Origin: Agathobaculum sp. Marseille-P7918
GTDB lineage: Bacteria > Bacillota > Clostridia > Oscillospirales > Butyricicoccaceae
NCBI RefSeq assembly: GCF_900625105.1
Contig: NZ_UYYD01000009.1
Coordinates: forward strand, 1 to 64,000
Reading direction: 5' to 3'
DNA length: 64,000 nt
Position 1 is the first letter of the stretch. Every line of letters starts with the position of its first letter. The position numbers and the translations under genes were made by a program. Shown here piece by piece: positions 14,428 to 22,912 of the stretch. The notes under the pieces were generated by a model. That model saw only the letters and a program-made list of their open reading frames with translations. It was not told the DNA's origin and ran no database searches.

Positions 14428-15117
14428 ATGCAACAGACAAAAGGACAAATGTCCGAATCGCTGCTTTTGGGCGCGCTGCTTGCAATTGCGGGCGGCTTTT
14501 TTGACGCCTACACCTATCTGTGCCGCGGCGGCGTGTTCGCCAATGCGCAGACCGGCAACATTGTCTTGTTCGGCCTGAATCTGGCCGAGCAGCAGTGGCA
14601 GCGCGCGCTTTCCTATCTGCTGCCCATCCTTGCGTTTGCGCTCGGCGTGGTGGCGGCGGAGTTCGTCAAGCGGCGCGGCAAGAGCCGTAAAAAGAAGCAC
14701 ACGGTGCTGCACTGGCGGCAGGTGATTGTGTTGGCGGAAATCATTCTGCTGGCGATCGTCGCGCTGCAGCCGCAGCGGATGAATGCGGTTGTCAACATCG
14801 TGATCTCCTTTGTCTGCGCGATGCAGGTGGAGAGCTTCCGCAAGGTGCGCGGCAGCGCGTTTGCCACAACCATGTGCACGGGCAATCTGCGTTCGGGCAC
14901 CGAACAGCTGCTGATCTGGCAGCATACGGGCGATCAGAACGCGGCGCGCAAAGCGCGGCATTATTATGTGATCATCCTTTTCTTTATCCTGGGCGGGGCG
15001 CTGGGTGCGCTCCTGACCGACGCCTTGGGCGAGCGCGCGCTGCTGCTGACCTGCGCGCCGCTGCTGGTGGTGTTTGCCCTGATGTTTCGGGAAGAGGAGG
15101 CCCACACCTTCCGATGA
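14428..15117 (+). CDS. YoaK-type DUF1275 membrane protein
   Basis: A 229-residue protein with six predicted membrane helices. The family pattern is clear: AIAGGFFDAYTYLCRGGVFANAQTGN at the N-terminus, a basic cytoplasmic loop at KRRGKSRKKKH, and the central MQVESFRKVRGSAFATTMCTGNLR. DUF1275 proteins are widespread, with no firmly established function; a transport role is usually assumed. It is a single-gene unit between two terminators. Confidence 0.85.
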   Translation: MQQTKGQMSESLLLGALLAIAGGFFDAYTYLCRGGVFANAQTGNIVLFGLNLAEQQWQRALSYLLPILAFALGVVAAEFVKRRGKSRKKKHTVLHWRQVIVLAEIILLAIVALQPQRMNAVVNIVISFVCAMQVESFRKVRGSAFATTMCTGNLRSGTEQLLIWQHTGDQNAARKARHYYVIILFFILGGALGALLTDALGERALLLTCAPLLVVFALMFREEEAHTFR

Positions 15118-15120
15118 CGA

Positions 15121-15150
15121 AAAAGCGCGCCTGACGGGCGCGCTTTTTGT
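15121..15150 (+). terminator. Terminator after DUF1275 gene
   Basis: The stem AAAAGCGCGCC / GGGCGCGCTTTT has a short TGAC loop and a T tail. Confidence 0.9.
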
Positions 15151-15256
15151 ATCATTTGAAGGGTGGCACGGACCCTCTGCTTGGTTGACATTTGCTAACC
15201 GCCATTTTATAATAAAACAGGATGTGGCCTATTTTATCAGGCATCGGGGGAAAACT

Positions 15257-15487
15257 ATGAAAACTCTTAATAATCTCAAGCCGGGGCAGAGCGGCGTGGT
15301 CGAATCCATAACGGCCGAGGGCGCACTGAAACGGCATTTTCTTGATATGGGCATCACCAAAGGCGTGGTGATCACCATGGAACGCATCGCACCGTTCGGC
15401 GATCCCGTGGCGGTGCGTCTGCGCGGGTACAGCCTGTCGCTGCGCCGCGCGGAAGCGAAAAAAATTGTGCTGGAGGAACATGCATGA
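15257..15487 (+). CDS. feoA: FeoA, SH3-like ferrous iron transport accessory protein
   Basis: A 76-residue protein with the FeoA pattern: LKPGQSGVVESI, then HFLDMGITKGVVITMERIAPFGDPVAVRLRGYSLSLRRAEA. This small beta-barrel protein binds and helps FeoB. The ATG at 15257 has GGGGG upstream; the frame is open to 15185, but no site supports an earlier start. Its last four bases overlap feoB, so the two are translationally coupled. Confidence 0.93.
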   Translation: MKTLNNLKPGQSGVVESITAEGALKRHFLDMGITKGVVITMERIAPFGDPVAVRLRGYSLSLRRAEAKKIVLEEHA

Positions 15488-17508
15488 GCAGCAAAAAGAC
15501 CATTGCCATCATCGGCAATCCGAACAGCGGCAAAACCACGCTGTTCAACCGGCTCACTGGCTCCAACCAGCATGTCGGCAACTGGCCGGGCGTGACGGTT
15601 GACCGCAAGACCGGTCACATCTGTCACGACGGCGTGGGCATCGATATCGTCGATCTGCCCGGCATTTATTCTTTGTCACCTTATACGCAGGAGGAAATCA
15701 TCGCGCGTGAGTTCGTCCTGTCGGACGAGCTGGACGGTATTTTGAATATCGTGGACGCTGCCAACATCGAGCGAAACCTGTATCTGACGCTGCAGCTGAT
15801 TGCGCTGGGGCTGCCGATGGTGGTGGCGCTCGGCTTTATGGACGATGTACGCGCACAGGGAATCGAAATCGACTGCGACGCCCTGTCCGAGCGGCTGGGC
15901 GTGCCAGTGGTGCCGATCTCGGCCAAAAAGGGCGAAAATATGCACAACCTGCTCGATGGGCTGGCCCATCACATGCGCGCGCCGGACAAGCAGCCGCCGT
16001 ATCTGCACGGCGTGGGCGCGGCGATCCGTCGCGCGGCCGAGCAGCTGTCGCCGCTGCCGCTGCGGCAGTGCAGCCTGCCGTTTTATGCGGCAAAGCTGCT
16101 GGAAGGCGACTCGGTCATGTGGAAGCAGATGGACAAGCTCAATATGCCTCAAAAGATGCGGGACGAAATCAATTCGATCGCGGCCGGCATGCAGAGTCAT
16201 GCCAACTTGACCGATAAGGAAATGGTGCTGGCGGACGCGCTGTATGACTATATCGAAGAGGTTGTGCGCGCGGCTTACAAGCGGCCCAAAGTACATAAGG
16301 CGACGCTGACCGAGCGCATCGACAAGATCGTGCTGCACCGGGTTTGGGCGCTGCCGATCTTTGCGTTCTTTATGTTTTTGATGTTCTGGTGCACGTTCGG
16401 TCCGATCGGCTCGTTCTTAGGCAACGGGATGGAATACCTGATCCAGAGCATCATTTCGCCCGCCATCCGCGGCGGACTGACCGCAGCCCATACGCAGGAT
16501 TGGCTGATCGGCCTGATCTGTGACGGCGCGATTGGCGGCGTGGGCGGCGTGCTGAGCTTTTTGCCGCAGATCGTCATCCTGTTTTTCTTCCTGTCGGTTT
16601 TGGAGGATACCGGGTATCTCGCGCGTGTTGCGTTCATCATGGACACGCTGCTGCGCCGCATCGGCCTGTCGGGCAAGTCGTTTGTGCCGATGCTGATGGG
16701 CTTCGGCTGCACCACGCCTGCGGTTATGGCCGCGCGCACGATGGAAAACGACGCCGACCGCCGCATGACCATCATGCTGACGCCCTTTATGTCCTGCGGC
16801 GCCAAGCTGCCGGTGTATGCGCTGGTGGCGGGCGCGCTGTTCGGCGCGCATCAGGGTCTGGTTGTCATCAGCCTGTATGTGCTGGGCATCCTGATGGGCA
16901 TTCTCGCGGGCTTCATCTTGAAAAAGACGATTTTCAAGGAAGGTTCTTCGGGCTTCGTGCTCGAGCTGCCGACCTACCGCATGCCGTCCTTCAAGGGGAC
17001 CGTGCTCAACATGTGGCAGAAGGCAAAGGACTTCATCACGCGCGCCGGCACGCTCATTTTCCTGATGAGCGTGGTCATCTGGCTGCTGCAAAACTTTACG
17101 CTCGATTTCTCGGTCGCCACAAGCGCGGAGAACAGCATCCTCGGCGTGATCGGCACGTTCATTGCGCCGATCTTTCAGCCGCTCGGCTTCGGCCAGTGGC
17201 AGGAATCGGTGTCCCTGCTGACCGGACTGGTCGCCAAGGAGGCGGTGGTATCCACGATGAGCGTGCTGTACGGCGCGGGCGGCGACAGCGCGATGCTGTC
17301 CGGCATGCTGGGCACGGTATTCACGCCGCTGGCGGGCTACTCGTTCCTGGTGTTCACTCTGCTGTACATGCCCTGTATGTCCGCCTTTGCCACGATCAAG
17401 CGGGAAATGGGCGGCTGGCGCTGGGCGTTCGGCGCGGCGGCATTCCAGACGGTGCTGGCGTACCTTGCCGCTATGGTGATCTATCAGGTGGGCAGCCTGT
17501 TCCTGTAA
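15484..17508 (+). CDS. feoB: Ferrous iron transporter FeoB
   Basis: A 674-residue inner-membrane Fe(II) transporter. The cytosolic G domain has G1 GNPNSGKT near residue 11, the G2 threonine in WPGVTVDRKTG, and G3 DLPGIYSLSPY. The fourth guanine-binding motif (normally NxMD) reads LGFMDD, an unusual form. After a helical spacer, the membrane domain begins near residue 280 and contains two Gate-type repeats (VLEDTGYLARVAFIMD and the SGLVAKEAVVSTMS-like segment TGLVAKEAVVSTM). It ends in a membrane helix without a long C-terminal cytosolic tail. Confidence 0.95.
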   Translation: MSSKKTIAIIGNPNSGKTTLFNRLTGSNQHVGNWPGVTVDRKTGHICHDGVGIDIVDLPGIYSLSPYTQEEIIAREFVLSDELDGILNIVDAANIERNLYLTLQLIALGLPMVVALGFMDDVRAQGIEIDCDALSERLGVPVVPISAKKGENMHNLLDGLAHHMRAPDKQPPYLHGVGAAIRRAAEQLSPLPLRQCSLPFYAAKLLEGDSVMWKQMDKLNMPQKMRDEINSIAAGMQSHANLTDKEMVLADALYDYIEEVVRAAYKRPKVHKATLTERIDKIVLHRVWALPIFAFFMFLMFWCTFGPIGSFLGNGMEYLIQSIISPAIRGGLTAAHTQDWLIGLICDGAIGGVGGVLSFLPQIVILFFFLSVLEDTGYLARVAFIMDTLLRRIGLSGKSFVPMLMGFGCTTPAVMAARTMENDADRRMTIMLTPFMSCGAKLPVYALVAGALFGAHQGLVVISLYVLGILMGILAGFILKKTIFKEGSSGFVLELPTYRMPSFKGTVLNMWQKAKDFITRAGTLIFLMSVVIWLLQNFTLDFSVATSAENSILGVIGTFIAPIFQPLGFGQWQESVSLLTGLVAKEAVVSTMSVLYGAGGDSAMLSGMLGTVFTPLAGYSFLVFTLLYMPCMSAFATIKREMGGWRWAFGAAAFQTVLAYLAAMVIYQVGSLFL

Positions 17509-17557
17509 GGCAAAAGACGCGTTTCCTGTCCATCGATGGAAAGGATATTGGATTGTT

Positions 17558-18364
17558 ATGTCGATCAAACTGATTGCCGCGGATATGGACGGCACGCTGC
17601 TGGACAGCCGCAAGCAGCTGCCGGCGGGTCTGTTTCCGCTCATCCATGCGCTACGGGCGCGTGGGGTGCGGTTCGCGCCCGCGTCCGGCCGGCAATATTA
17701 TACGCTCTATGACCAGTTCGGCGAGATTGCGGATGAGTTGGTTTACATCAGCGAGAACGGTTCGATGGTGTGTGATGGCGCGCGGGTGCTGTCGTTTGCG
17801 GCCATGCCGGCCGAGGAGGTCTGCCGCGCGGTCGAGACTGTGCGCGGTGTGCCCGGCGCCAACGCGATCGTGTCGGCGCGCGACGGTGGGTTTTACGAAA
17901 CCGCGGATGATCCGGATTTTCTGGAGAACATCGCGCATTACAGCGTGCGGCGCACTTTGGTGCCGGATCTGCTGGCGTTCTGCCGGCATGAGCCGGTGTG
18001 CAAGGTGGCGCTGTTCTGCAAGGGGCGCGCGGAAGAGCGGCTGCTGCCCGCGTTTCGCTCGTTTGAGGGGACGTCGCAGATCGCCCTGTCCGGCGCGGAC
18101 TGGGTGGATTTGATGCGGCCCGGCATGAACAAGGGGCGGGCGATCGGCGCGCTGTGCGACAGCCTGCATATCACGCCGGACGAATGCATGGCCTTCGGCG
18201 ATTATCTCAACGACCTCGAACTGCTGCAGGCGGTGGGGGAGTCGTACGCGATGGCAAATGGCCACGAAACCCTCAAAGCCGTGGCCAAGCACATCTGCCC
18301 GTCCAACGACGAGGACGGCGTGTGCCGGACCATCCGGCGTGTATTCGGTATTGACAAGCCGTAA
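17558..18364 (+). CDS. Cof-type HAD phosphatase
   Basis: A 268-residue class IIB HAD hydrolase. Motif I is AADMDGTLLDS at residues 6-16. The C-terminal motif is FGDYLNDLELLQAVG, with metal-binding aspartates, and the signature MNKGRAIGAL carries the motif III lysine. The large C2B cap sits between. Such enzymes dephosphorylate sugar phosphates, FMN or PLP; the substrate here is unknown. It starts 49 bases after feoB with GGAAAGGAT upstream and may be read through from it. The folT promoter overlaps its last codons. Confidence 0.85.
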   Translation: MSIKLIAADMDGTLLDSRKQLPAGLFPLIHALRARGVRFAPASGRQYYTLYDQFGEIADELVYISENGSMVCDGARVLSFAAMPAEEVCRAVETVRGVPGANAIVSARDGGFYETADDPDFLENIAHYSVRRTLVPDLLAFCRHEPVCKVALFCKGRAEERLLPAFRSFEGTSQIALSGADWVDLMRPGMNKGRAIGALCDSLHITPDECMAFGDYLNDLELLQAVGESYAMANGHETLKAVAKHICPSNDEDGVCRTIRRVFGIDKP

Positions 18365-18378
18365 AACCATGATACAAT
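18351..18378 (+). promoter_or_regulatory. Promoter of riboswitch-folT unit
   Basis: A consensus TTGACA (18351-18356) and TACAAT (18373-18378) are 16 bases apart. The -35 box lies inside the last codons of the phosphatase gene, and the start point falls just before the riboswitch. Confidence 0.8.
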
Positions 18379-18391
18379 AGAAAACGGAAAA

Positions 18392-18495
18392 AGCAGAGTA
18401 GACTGCAATGCGTTAAGTGCCGCTGAGACGGGGAGTTGTTCAGCGGACGAAAGGGACGAAAATCCCCTGCGGTGTTGTAGTCGCATCCCGCTGCT
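18392..18495 (+). promoter_or_regulatory. THF (tetrahydrofolate) riboswitch
   Basis: The RNA begins with GCAGAGTAGACTGCAATGCG and TTAAGTGCC, matching the class I THF riboswitch (GGAGAGUAGAUGAUUCGCGUUAAGUG pattern). A central hairpin GCCGCTGA...TCAGCGG follows, then the second conserved side and the closing GTCGCATCCCGCTGC strand that pairs with the 5' end. It stands directly between a promoter and folT. It is expected to lower folate transporter expression when reduced folates are abundant. The following AAATCG / CGATTTAGGAGG pairing could hide the ribosome binding site. Confidence 0.88.
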
Positions 18496-18564
18496 GCAAC
18501 TGTTTAGGCATTTCCTAAATCGCTGTGGCAACAGAATGAATCGATTTAGGAGGTGTCTTTTTCT

Positions 18565-19161
18565 ATGTCCAAAAAGGAAAATATCTTCGTTCGCTCCCTG
18601 AACGAACTCAAAAGCACGCGCTGCCTTGCGCTGACCGCGCTTCTGATCGCGATCAACATCGCGCTCGACCTGCTCGGGCTGACCATCAAGCTGCCGCCCA
18701 ACCTGCGCATCGGCTTCGGCTTTCTGTGCAACGCGGCGGTCGGCATGCTGTTCGGGCCGGCGGTTGGCATGATGGCGGGTGTGTGCACGGATGTGCTCGG
18801 CTATTTTGCCGGCAATCTGACCATGGGCGCTTATTTCCCCGGTTATACGCTCACCGCGATCACCGCGGGCCTGTTCTGGGGCCTGTGGCTGTATCCGCGC
18901 AAAGTGGCGATATGGCGTGCGCTGGGCGCCAAGGTGTGCGTCAACCTGTTCTGCAACATCGGCCTGAACACCCTGTGGCTGACGCTCACGGGCGGTGAGG
19001 CGATGGGCGTGCTGCTGGCGCCGCGCGCGGTGAAAAATCTGCTGCTGCTGCCGGTGGAGACTGTGCTGCTGTATTTTGGGATGAAGCTGGTGCTGCGGCT
19101 GTATCACGCGCTGCCGGGCACAGTGGAAGCGGCGCGCACCGCTGAAAAAAACACCTTGTGA
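18565..19161 (+). CDS. folT: ECF transporter S component for folate
   Basis: A 198-residue, six-helix membrane protein. Its pattern (ALTALLIAINIALDLLG, then LRIGFGFLCNAAVGMLFGP, then MMAGVCTDVLGYF and FPGYTLTAI) is that of FolT S components. These bind folate and pair with the shared EcfAA'T module, which is not encoded here. The ATG at 18565 is ten bases after AGGAGG. The THF riboswitch directly upstream supports the folate assignment. Confidence 0.92.
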   Translation: MSKKENIFVRSLNELKSTRCLALTALLIAINIALDLLGLTIKLPPNLRIGFGFLCNAAVGMLFGPAVGMMAGVCTDVLGYFAGNLTMGAYFPGYTLTAITAGLFWGLWLYPRKVAIWRALGAKVCVNLFCNIGLNTLWLTLTGGEAMGVLLAPRAVKNLLLLPVETVLLYFGMKLVLRLYHALPGTVEAARTAEKNTL

Positions 19162-19168
19162 CTGCTGT

Positions 19169-19203
19169 TTGGCCGTCCGGCAATGCCGGACGGCTTTTTT
19201 GTC
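19169..19203 (+). terminator. Terminator after folT
   Basis: The stem GCCGTCCGGCA / TGCCGGACGGC is followed by seven T residues. Confidence 0.92.
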
Positions 19204-19329
19204 AGGTTCTGTGTTTAGTTTTTGTAGAGTTTTCCGATTTTCCCTATGCAAAGCGGCAAAGTTTTGGTATACTATATACGATAGGGATGAACGGCGAAGT
19301 TCCGTTCACTGAAAGGAAGTGACTGCTTT

Positions 19330-20949
19330 ATGAAATTGACAAAAGAAAGCATCAAACATAACGCGTCCTGGAAGGGTTACCGCTTGCCGCAATACGATAT
19401 CGATGCGGTGCGGGAAGCCACCCGCAACGCGCCTACCTGGCTGCATTTCGGCGCAGGCAACCTGTTCCGGGCTTTTCCCGCTGTGCTGGCACAGCGTATG
19501 CTGACCGCAGGCCTGTCCGATACGGGCATCATCTGCTGCGACGGTTATGACGAAGAGCTGATCGACCGCTGCTACCGCGCCTGCGACCATCTGTCGCTGG
19601 TGGTAACGCTGTATTCCAACGGCACGATCAACAAAGAGGTGGTGGCTTCGGTCACCGAGAGCCTCAAGCTGAGCGAAGACGGCGCGCGCCTGAACGAGGT
19701 GTTCCTGGCGCCGAGCCTGCAGATGGTCAGCTTCACCCTGACCGAAAAGGGCTATGTCATTCAGGACGATGCGCATGAATTCCTGCCGGATTACGCGCAT
19801 GACCGCGACAACGGCCCGGAGGGCTGCCGCTCGTTCTTCGGCAAGCTCGCCTCGCTCAGTCTGGCGCGCTGCCGCGCGGGCATGCCGCCGCTGGCGCTGG
19901 TTTCCCTGGATAACTGCCAGGACAACGGTGTGCGTCTGGAGCGCGCGGTGCGCTACATGGCGCAGGCATGGCAGGAGAAGGGCTTTATCACCGAGGATGA
20001 GTACTTCTATCTGCTCAAGAAGAACACCTATCCGCTCTCCATGATCGATAAGATCACGCCGCATCCGGATACCCGCATCGCGGACAAGCTCACGGAGGAC
20101 GGTCTGGAAAATGCCCGCCCGTTCGTCACGGCCAAGGGCACCTATGCCGCCATCTATGTCAACTCCGAGAGCCCGCATTACCTGCTCATCGAAGATGCGT
20201 TCCCGAACGGTCATCCGCCGCTCGAGCAGTGCGGCGTCATCCTGACCCGCCGCGATATCGTCGAAAAGTCGGCGATGATGAAGGTCAGCACCTGCATGAA
20301 CCCGATGGATACCGCGCTGGGCGTTTACGGCTGCATGCTGGGCTATACCCAGATCAGCGCCGAGATGAAGGACAAGGAGCTGGTCAACCTCGTCACCCGC
20401 ATGAGCGAGCAGGAGGCTATGCCGATGGTCGCCGACCCGGGCGTCATCGACCCGGTCGCGTTCCTGCATGAGGTGCTGGGCGAGCGTTATCCCAACCCGT
20501 TCCTGCAGGACTCCCCGCAGCGCACCGCGACGGACACGTCGAGAAAGATCCCGCTGCGCTTTGGCGTGACGCTGTATGCTTACTATAACTCCACGCTGCC
20601 GGCGCACCGCGCCACCAAGCTGGTGTATATCCCGCTGGCACTGGCGGGCTGGCTGCGTTATCTGGTCGGCGTCAACGACCGCGGCGAGCCGTTTGAACTC
20701 AGCCCGGACACCAACCTCGACCATATCCGCTCGCTGATGGGCAATCCCAAGCTGGGCGACGAGGTCTCCGAGGAGCAGCTGTATCCGCTGCTGTCCAACC
20801 GGTATTACTTCGGCGTCAACCTGTTTGAGATCGGCGTAGGCGAGACGGTCGTGCGCATGTTCAACGAACTGAACAAGGGCCCGCGCGCCATCCGCGAGAC
20901 GCTGCGCCGTTACTGCGGCGAGGAAAAAACCGAAGAGTGGATTCTGTAA
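19330..20949 (+). CDS. Mannitol dehydrogenase-family oxidoreductase (UxuB-like)
   Basis: A 539-residue polyol-specific long-chain dehydrogenase. An N-terminal Rossmann region includes WLHFGAGNLFRAF (nucleotide loop), and the catalytic block near residue 235 includes YPLSMIDKITPHPD, with the K/N/H set of the family in the following helical domain. It most resembles D-mannonate oxidoreductases and related proteins of Clostridia, but no uxu or hexuronate genes are beside it, so the substrate is uncertain. The upstream promoter seems to be an extended -10 (TGGTATACT, 19265-19273), and GAAAGGAAG precedes the start. The gene stands alone. Confidence 0.8.
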   Translation: MKLTKESIKHNASWKGYRLPQYDIDAVREATRNAPTWLHFGAGNLFRAFPAVLAQRMLTAGLSDTGIICCDGYDEELIDRCYRACDHLSLVVTLYSNGTINKEVVASVTESLKLSEDGARLNEVFLAPSLQMVSFTLTEKGYVIQDDAHEFLPDYAHDRDNGPEGCRSFFGKLASLSLARCRAGMPPLALVSLDNCQDNGVRLERAVRYMAQAWQEKGFITEDEYFYLLKKNTYPLSMIDKITPHPDTRIADKLTEDGLENARPFVTAKGTYAAIYVNSESPHYLLIEDAFPNGHPPLEQCGVILTRRDIVEKSAMMKVSTCMNPMDTALGVYGCMLGYTQISAEMKDKELVNLVTRMSEQEAMPMVADPGVIDPVAFLHEVLGERYPNPFLQDSPQRTATDTSRKIPLRFGVTLYAYYNSTLPAHRATKLVYIPLALAGWLRYLVGVNDRGEPFELSPDTNLDHIRSLMGNPKLGDEVSEEQLYPLLSNRYYFGVNLFEIGVGETVVRMFNELNKGPRAIRETLRRYCGEEKTEEWIL

Positions 20950-20971
20950 CCGTATTTTTTCTGCGGTATGC

Positions 20972-21005
20972 AAAAAAGGGAGAACCGTTTGGTTCTCCCT
21001 TTTGT
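20972..21005. terminator. Bidirectional terminator between oxidoreductase and MATE gene
   Basis: The stem AAAAGGGAGAACC / GGTTCTCCCTTTT has a GTTT loop and T tracts on both strands. It separates two convergent genes. Confidence 0.92.
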
Positions 21006-21019
21006 TATGGTTTCATAGA

Positions 21020-22408
21020 TCAGTGCTTTTCGCCTTGCGCAACCAGCTGGAAGCCGGGCACGAAGCGCAGCCAGTGGCCGCTGACAAAGCGCGCGGTGAA
21101 CAGGATGCCGCGGCACAGCCAGTCGCCCACCATCGCGATCCAGATGCCGATGGCGCCCATCTGGAACATCACGGCCAGCACATAGCCGCTGCCCAGACGC
21201 AGCAGCATCATGGACGCGATCGAGCAGATCATGGGATAGCGCACGTCGTTGGCGGCGCGCAGCACGTTGGGCATGGTGAAGGACAGTGGCCAGATCAGCA
21301 TAGCACTGAAGTTGTGGATCAGGATGAGCGTCCGGCCGAGCGACAGCGCTTCGGGGGACAGGCTGTAAATCTTGAGCACAAGCGGCGTGACCAGAATGGT
21401 GGCCAGACAGCAGCTGGCGAGGATCAGGTAAGTAATTTTCAGCAGCTTTTTCGCCATGCGGCGCGCCTGCTCGATATCGCCCGCGCCGATGCATTGGCCG
21501 ACGACCGTGATGATCGCCAGGTTCATCGCCTGACCCGGGATGCACGCGACCGCGTCCAGGTTGTTCGCGACCGCGTTGGCTGCGATCTGCGTGGTGCCGA
21601 ACAGCGCGATCATGCTGACAACCAGAATACGCCCCAGCTGGAACAGGCTGTTTTCCAGTCCGTTGGGAATGCCGATCTGCAAAATGCGGCGGATGAGCGG
21701 GAAGTCCGGCCGCACATGGCCGCCGCGGCGCAGGCTGACGATATGTTCGGGGTTGAGCAGCAGGATGGTGATGACAACCGCGGCCACGCCGCGCGAAAAG
21801 ACCGAAGAAAGCGCCGCGCCGGCAACGCCCCATTGGAGCACAAAAATCAGGATGGAGTTGCCGATCAGGTTGACCACGTTAATCAGTCCCGCGATCAGCA
21901 TGGAGATGTGCGAGTTGCCCTGCGCGCGGAACAGGGCGGCGCCTGCGTTATAGATGGCGAGCACAGGGTAGGAGAACACGCTGACGGTCAAATAGGTCAG
22001 CGCACTGTCCATGACGTCCGGCTCGATCGAGCCGAACAGCAGCCGCAGCAGCGGCTCGCGCAGCAGCATGACCAGCACGCTCAGCGCGACCGCGATCACA
22101 GCCACGACCAAATATAGCTGGCGGGCGGCGTTGCAGGCGCGGCGGTTTTGCCGCGCGCCCAGCAGCTGCGCCACCACGACGGCGCCGCCGGTCGCGAGCG
22201 CGGCGAAGATGTTGATAATCAGCACATTGAGCATGTCAACCAGCGACACGCCCGAGACAGCCGCTTCGCCCACGGAGGATACCATGATGGTATCGGCAAG
22301 GCCGACCGTGATGGACAGCACCTGTTCGAGTACCAGCGGCCAGATCAGCTTTTTCAGCGCAGCATTGGGGAATAACTCCTTGCCGGTTGGGGATTGTTGT
22401 TTGCTCGT
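21020..22408 (-). CDS. MATE family efflux transporter, apparent ACG start
   Basis: A twelve-helix multidrug/toxin exporter. GLADTIMVSSVGEAAVSGVSLVDMLN and the mid-protein repeat are characteristic of the DinF/NorM superfamily. The first ordinary start codon (GTG at 22321) lies inside the first membrane helix. Homology-type sequence continues upstream (ELFPNAALKKLIWPLVLEQ), and an ACG at 22408-22406, ten bases after AAAGAGGG, would begin MSKQQSPTGKELF. I therefore place the start at 22408 (462 residues), though this is inference. It is the last gene of the minus-strand operon that begins with the thioesterase. Confidence 0.8.
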   Translation of the reverse strand, partial: TSKQQSPTGKELFPNAALKKLIWPLVLEQVLSITVGLADTIMVSSVGEAAVSGVSLVDMLNVLIINIFAALATGGAVVVAQLLGARQNRRACNAARQLYLVVAVIAVALSVLVMLLREPLLRLLFGSIEPDVMDSALTYLTVSVFSYPVLAIYNAGAALFRAQGNSHISMLIAGLINVVNLIGNSILIFVLQWGVAGAALSSVFSRGVAAVVITILLLNPEHIVSLRRGGHVRPDFPLIRRILQIGIPNGLENSLFQLGRILVVSMIALFGTTQIAANAVANNLDAVACIPGQAMNLAIITVVGQCIGAGDIEQARRMAKKLLKITYLILASCCLATILVTPLVLKIYSLSPEALSLGRTLILIHNFSAMLIWPLSFTMPNVLRAANDVRYPMICSIASMMLLRLGSGYVLAVMFQMGAIGIWIAMVGDWLCRGILFTARFVSGHWLRFVPGFQLVAQGEKH

Positions 22409-22426
22409 TGGCGATACGCCCTCTTT

Positions 22427-22912
22427 CTATAAAATCACGCGATAGGCTTCGATCAGCCGCTCGAGCGACCACGCGGCATTGGCCGGGCTGGTGGACGGCA
22501 GCTGCGTGATCGGGATGTGCAGCGTGGGTTCGATCAGTTTGCGATAGAGTTCGGCGGATTTGCCGCCGGTGGCGAAAATGCGGGTGATCTCGCTTTCGCG
22601 CACGAGTTTGCCGATGTCGTTCGGCACGGCGTTGCGGATGCTGGTGTCGGACGCGCCCGCGATATCGCAGCGGGCGATCGTGTCCCACAGCGCAATATGG
22701 TGCGTAAGGCACATCGCGCGTTTGGCCTCGATGGTCTGCGGCACTTCCTCGCCTAAAACGGCCGCCAGCACACGCCAGAAGCGGTTTTGCGGATGGCCAT
22801 AGAAAAAGCCGACTTCGCGCGATTTGGGACTGGGGATCGAGCCGAGCAGCAGCACGCGCGAGTGGCTGTCGTACAGCGGCGGGATGGTATGGACAACCGT
22901 TTGGAGATTCAT
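22427..22912 (-). CDS. DNA-deoxyinosine glycosylase, Mug/UDG superfamily
   Basis: A 161-residue protein of the uracil-DNA glycosylase fold. The first motif is LLLGSIPSPKSREVGFFYGHPQNRFW, and the second is the late PSTSPANAAW. A change from the usual GxDPY is normal for the hypoxanthine-DNA glycosylase (HDG, family 6) group. It removes deaminated bases in repair. Its start overlaps mutY by four bases, and the MATE ribosome binding site overlaps its stop codon. Confidence 0.85.
   Translation of the reverse strand: MNLQTVVHTIPPLYDSHSRVLLLGSIPSPKSREVGFFYGHPQNRFWRVLAAVLGEEVPQTIEAKRAMCLTHHIALWDTIARCDIAGASDTSIRNAVPNDIGKLVRESEITRIFATGGKSAELYRKLIEPTLHIPITQLPSTSPANAAWSLERLIEAYRVIL

Noticed and set aside
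19306-20973. 555-codon minus-strand frame
   Set aside because: Exact shadow of the mannitol dehydrogenase-family gene.
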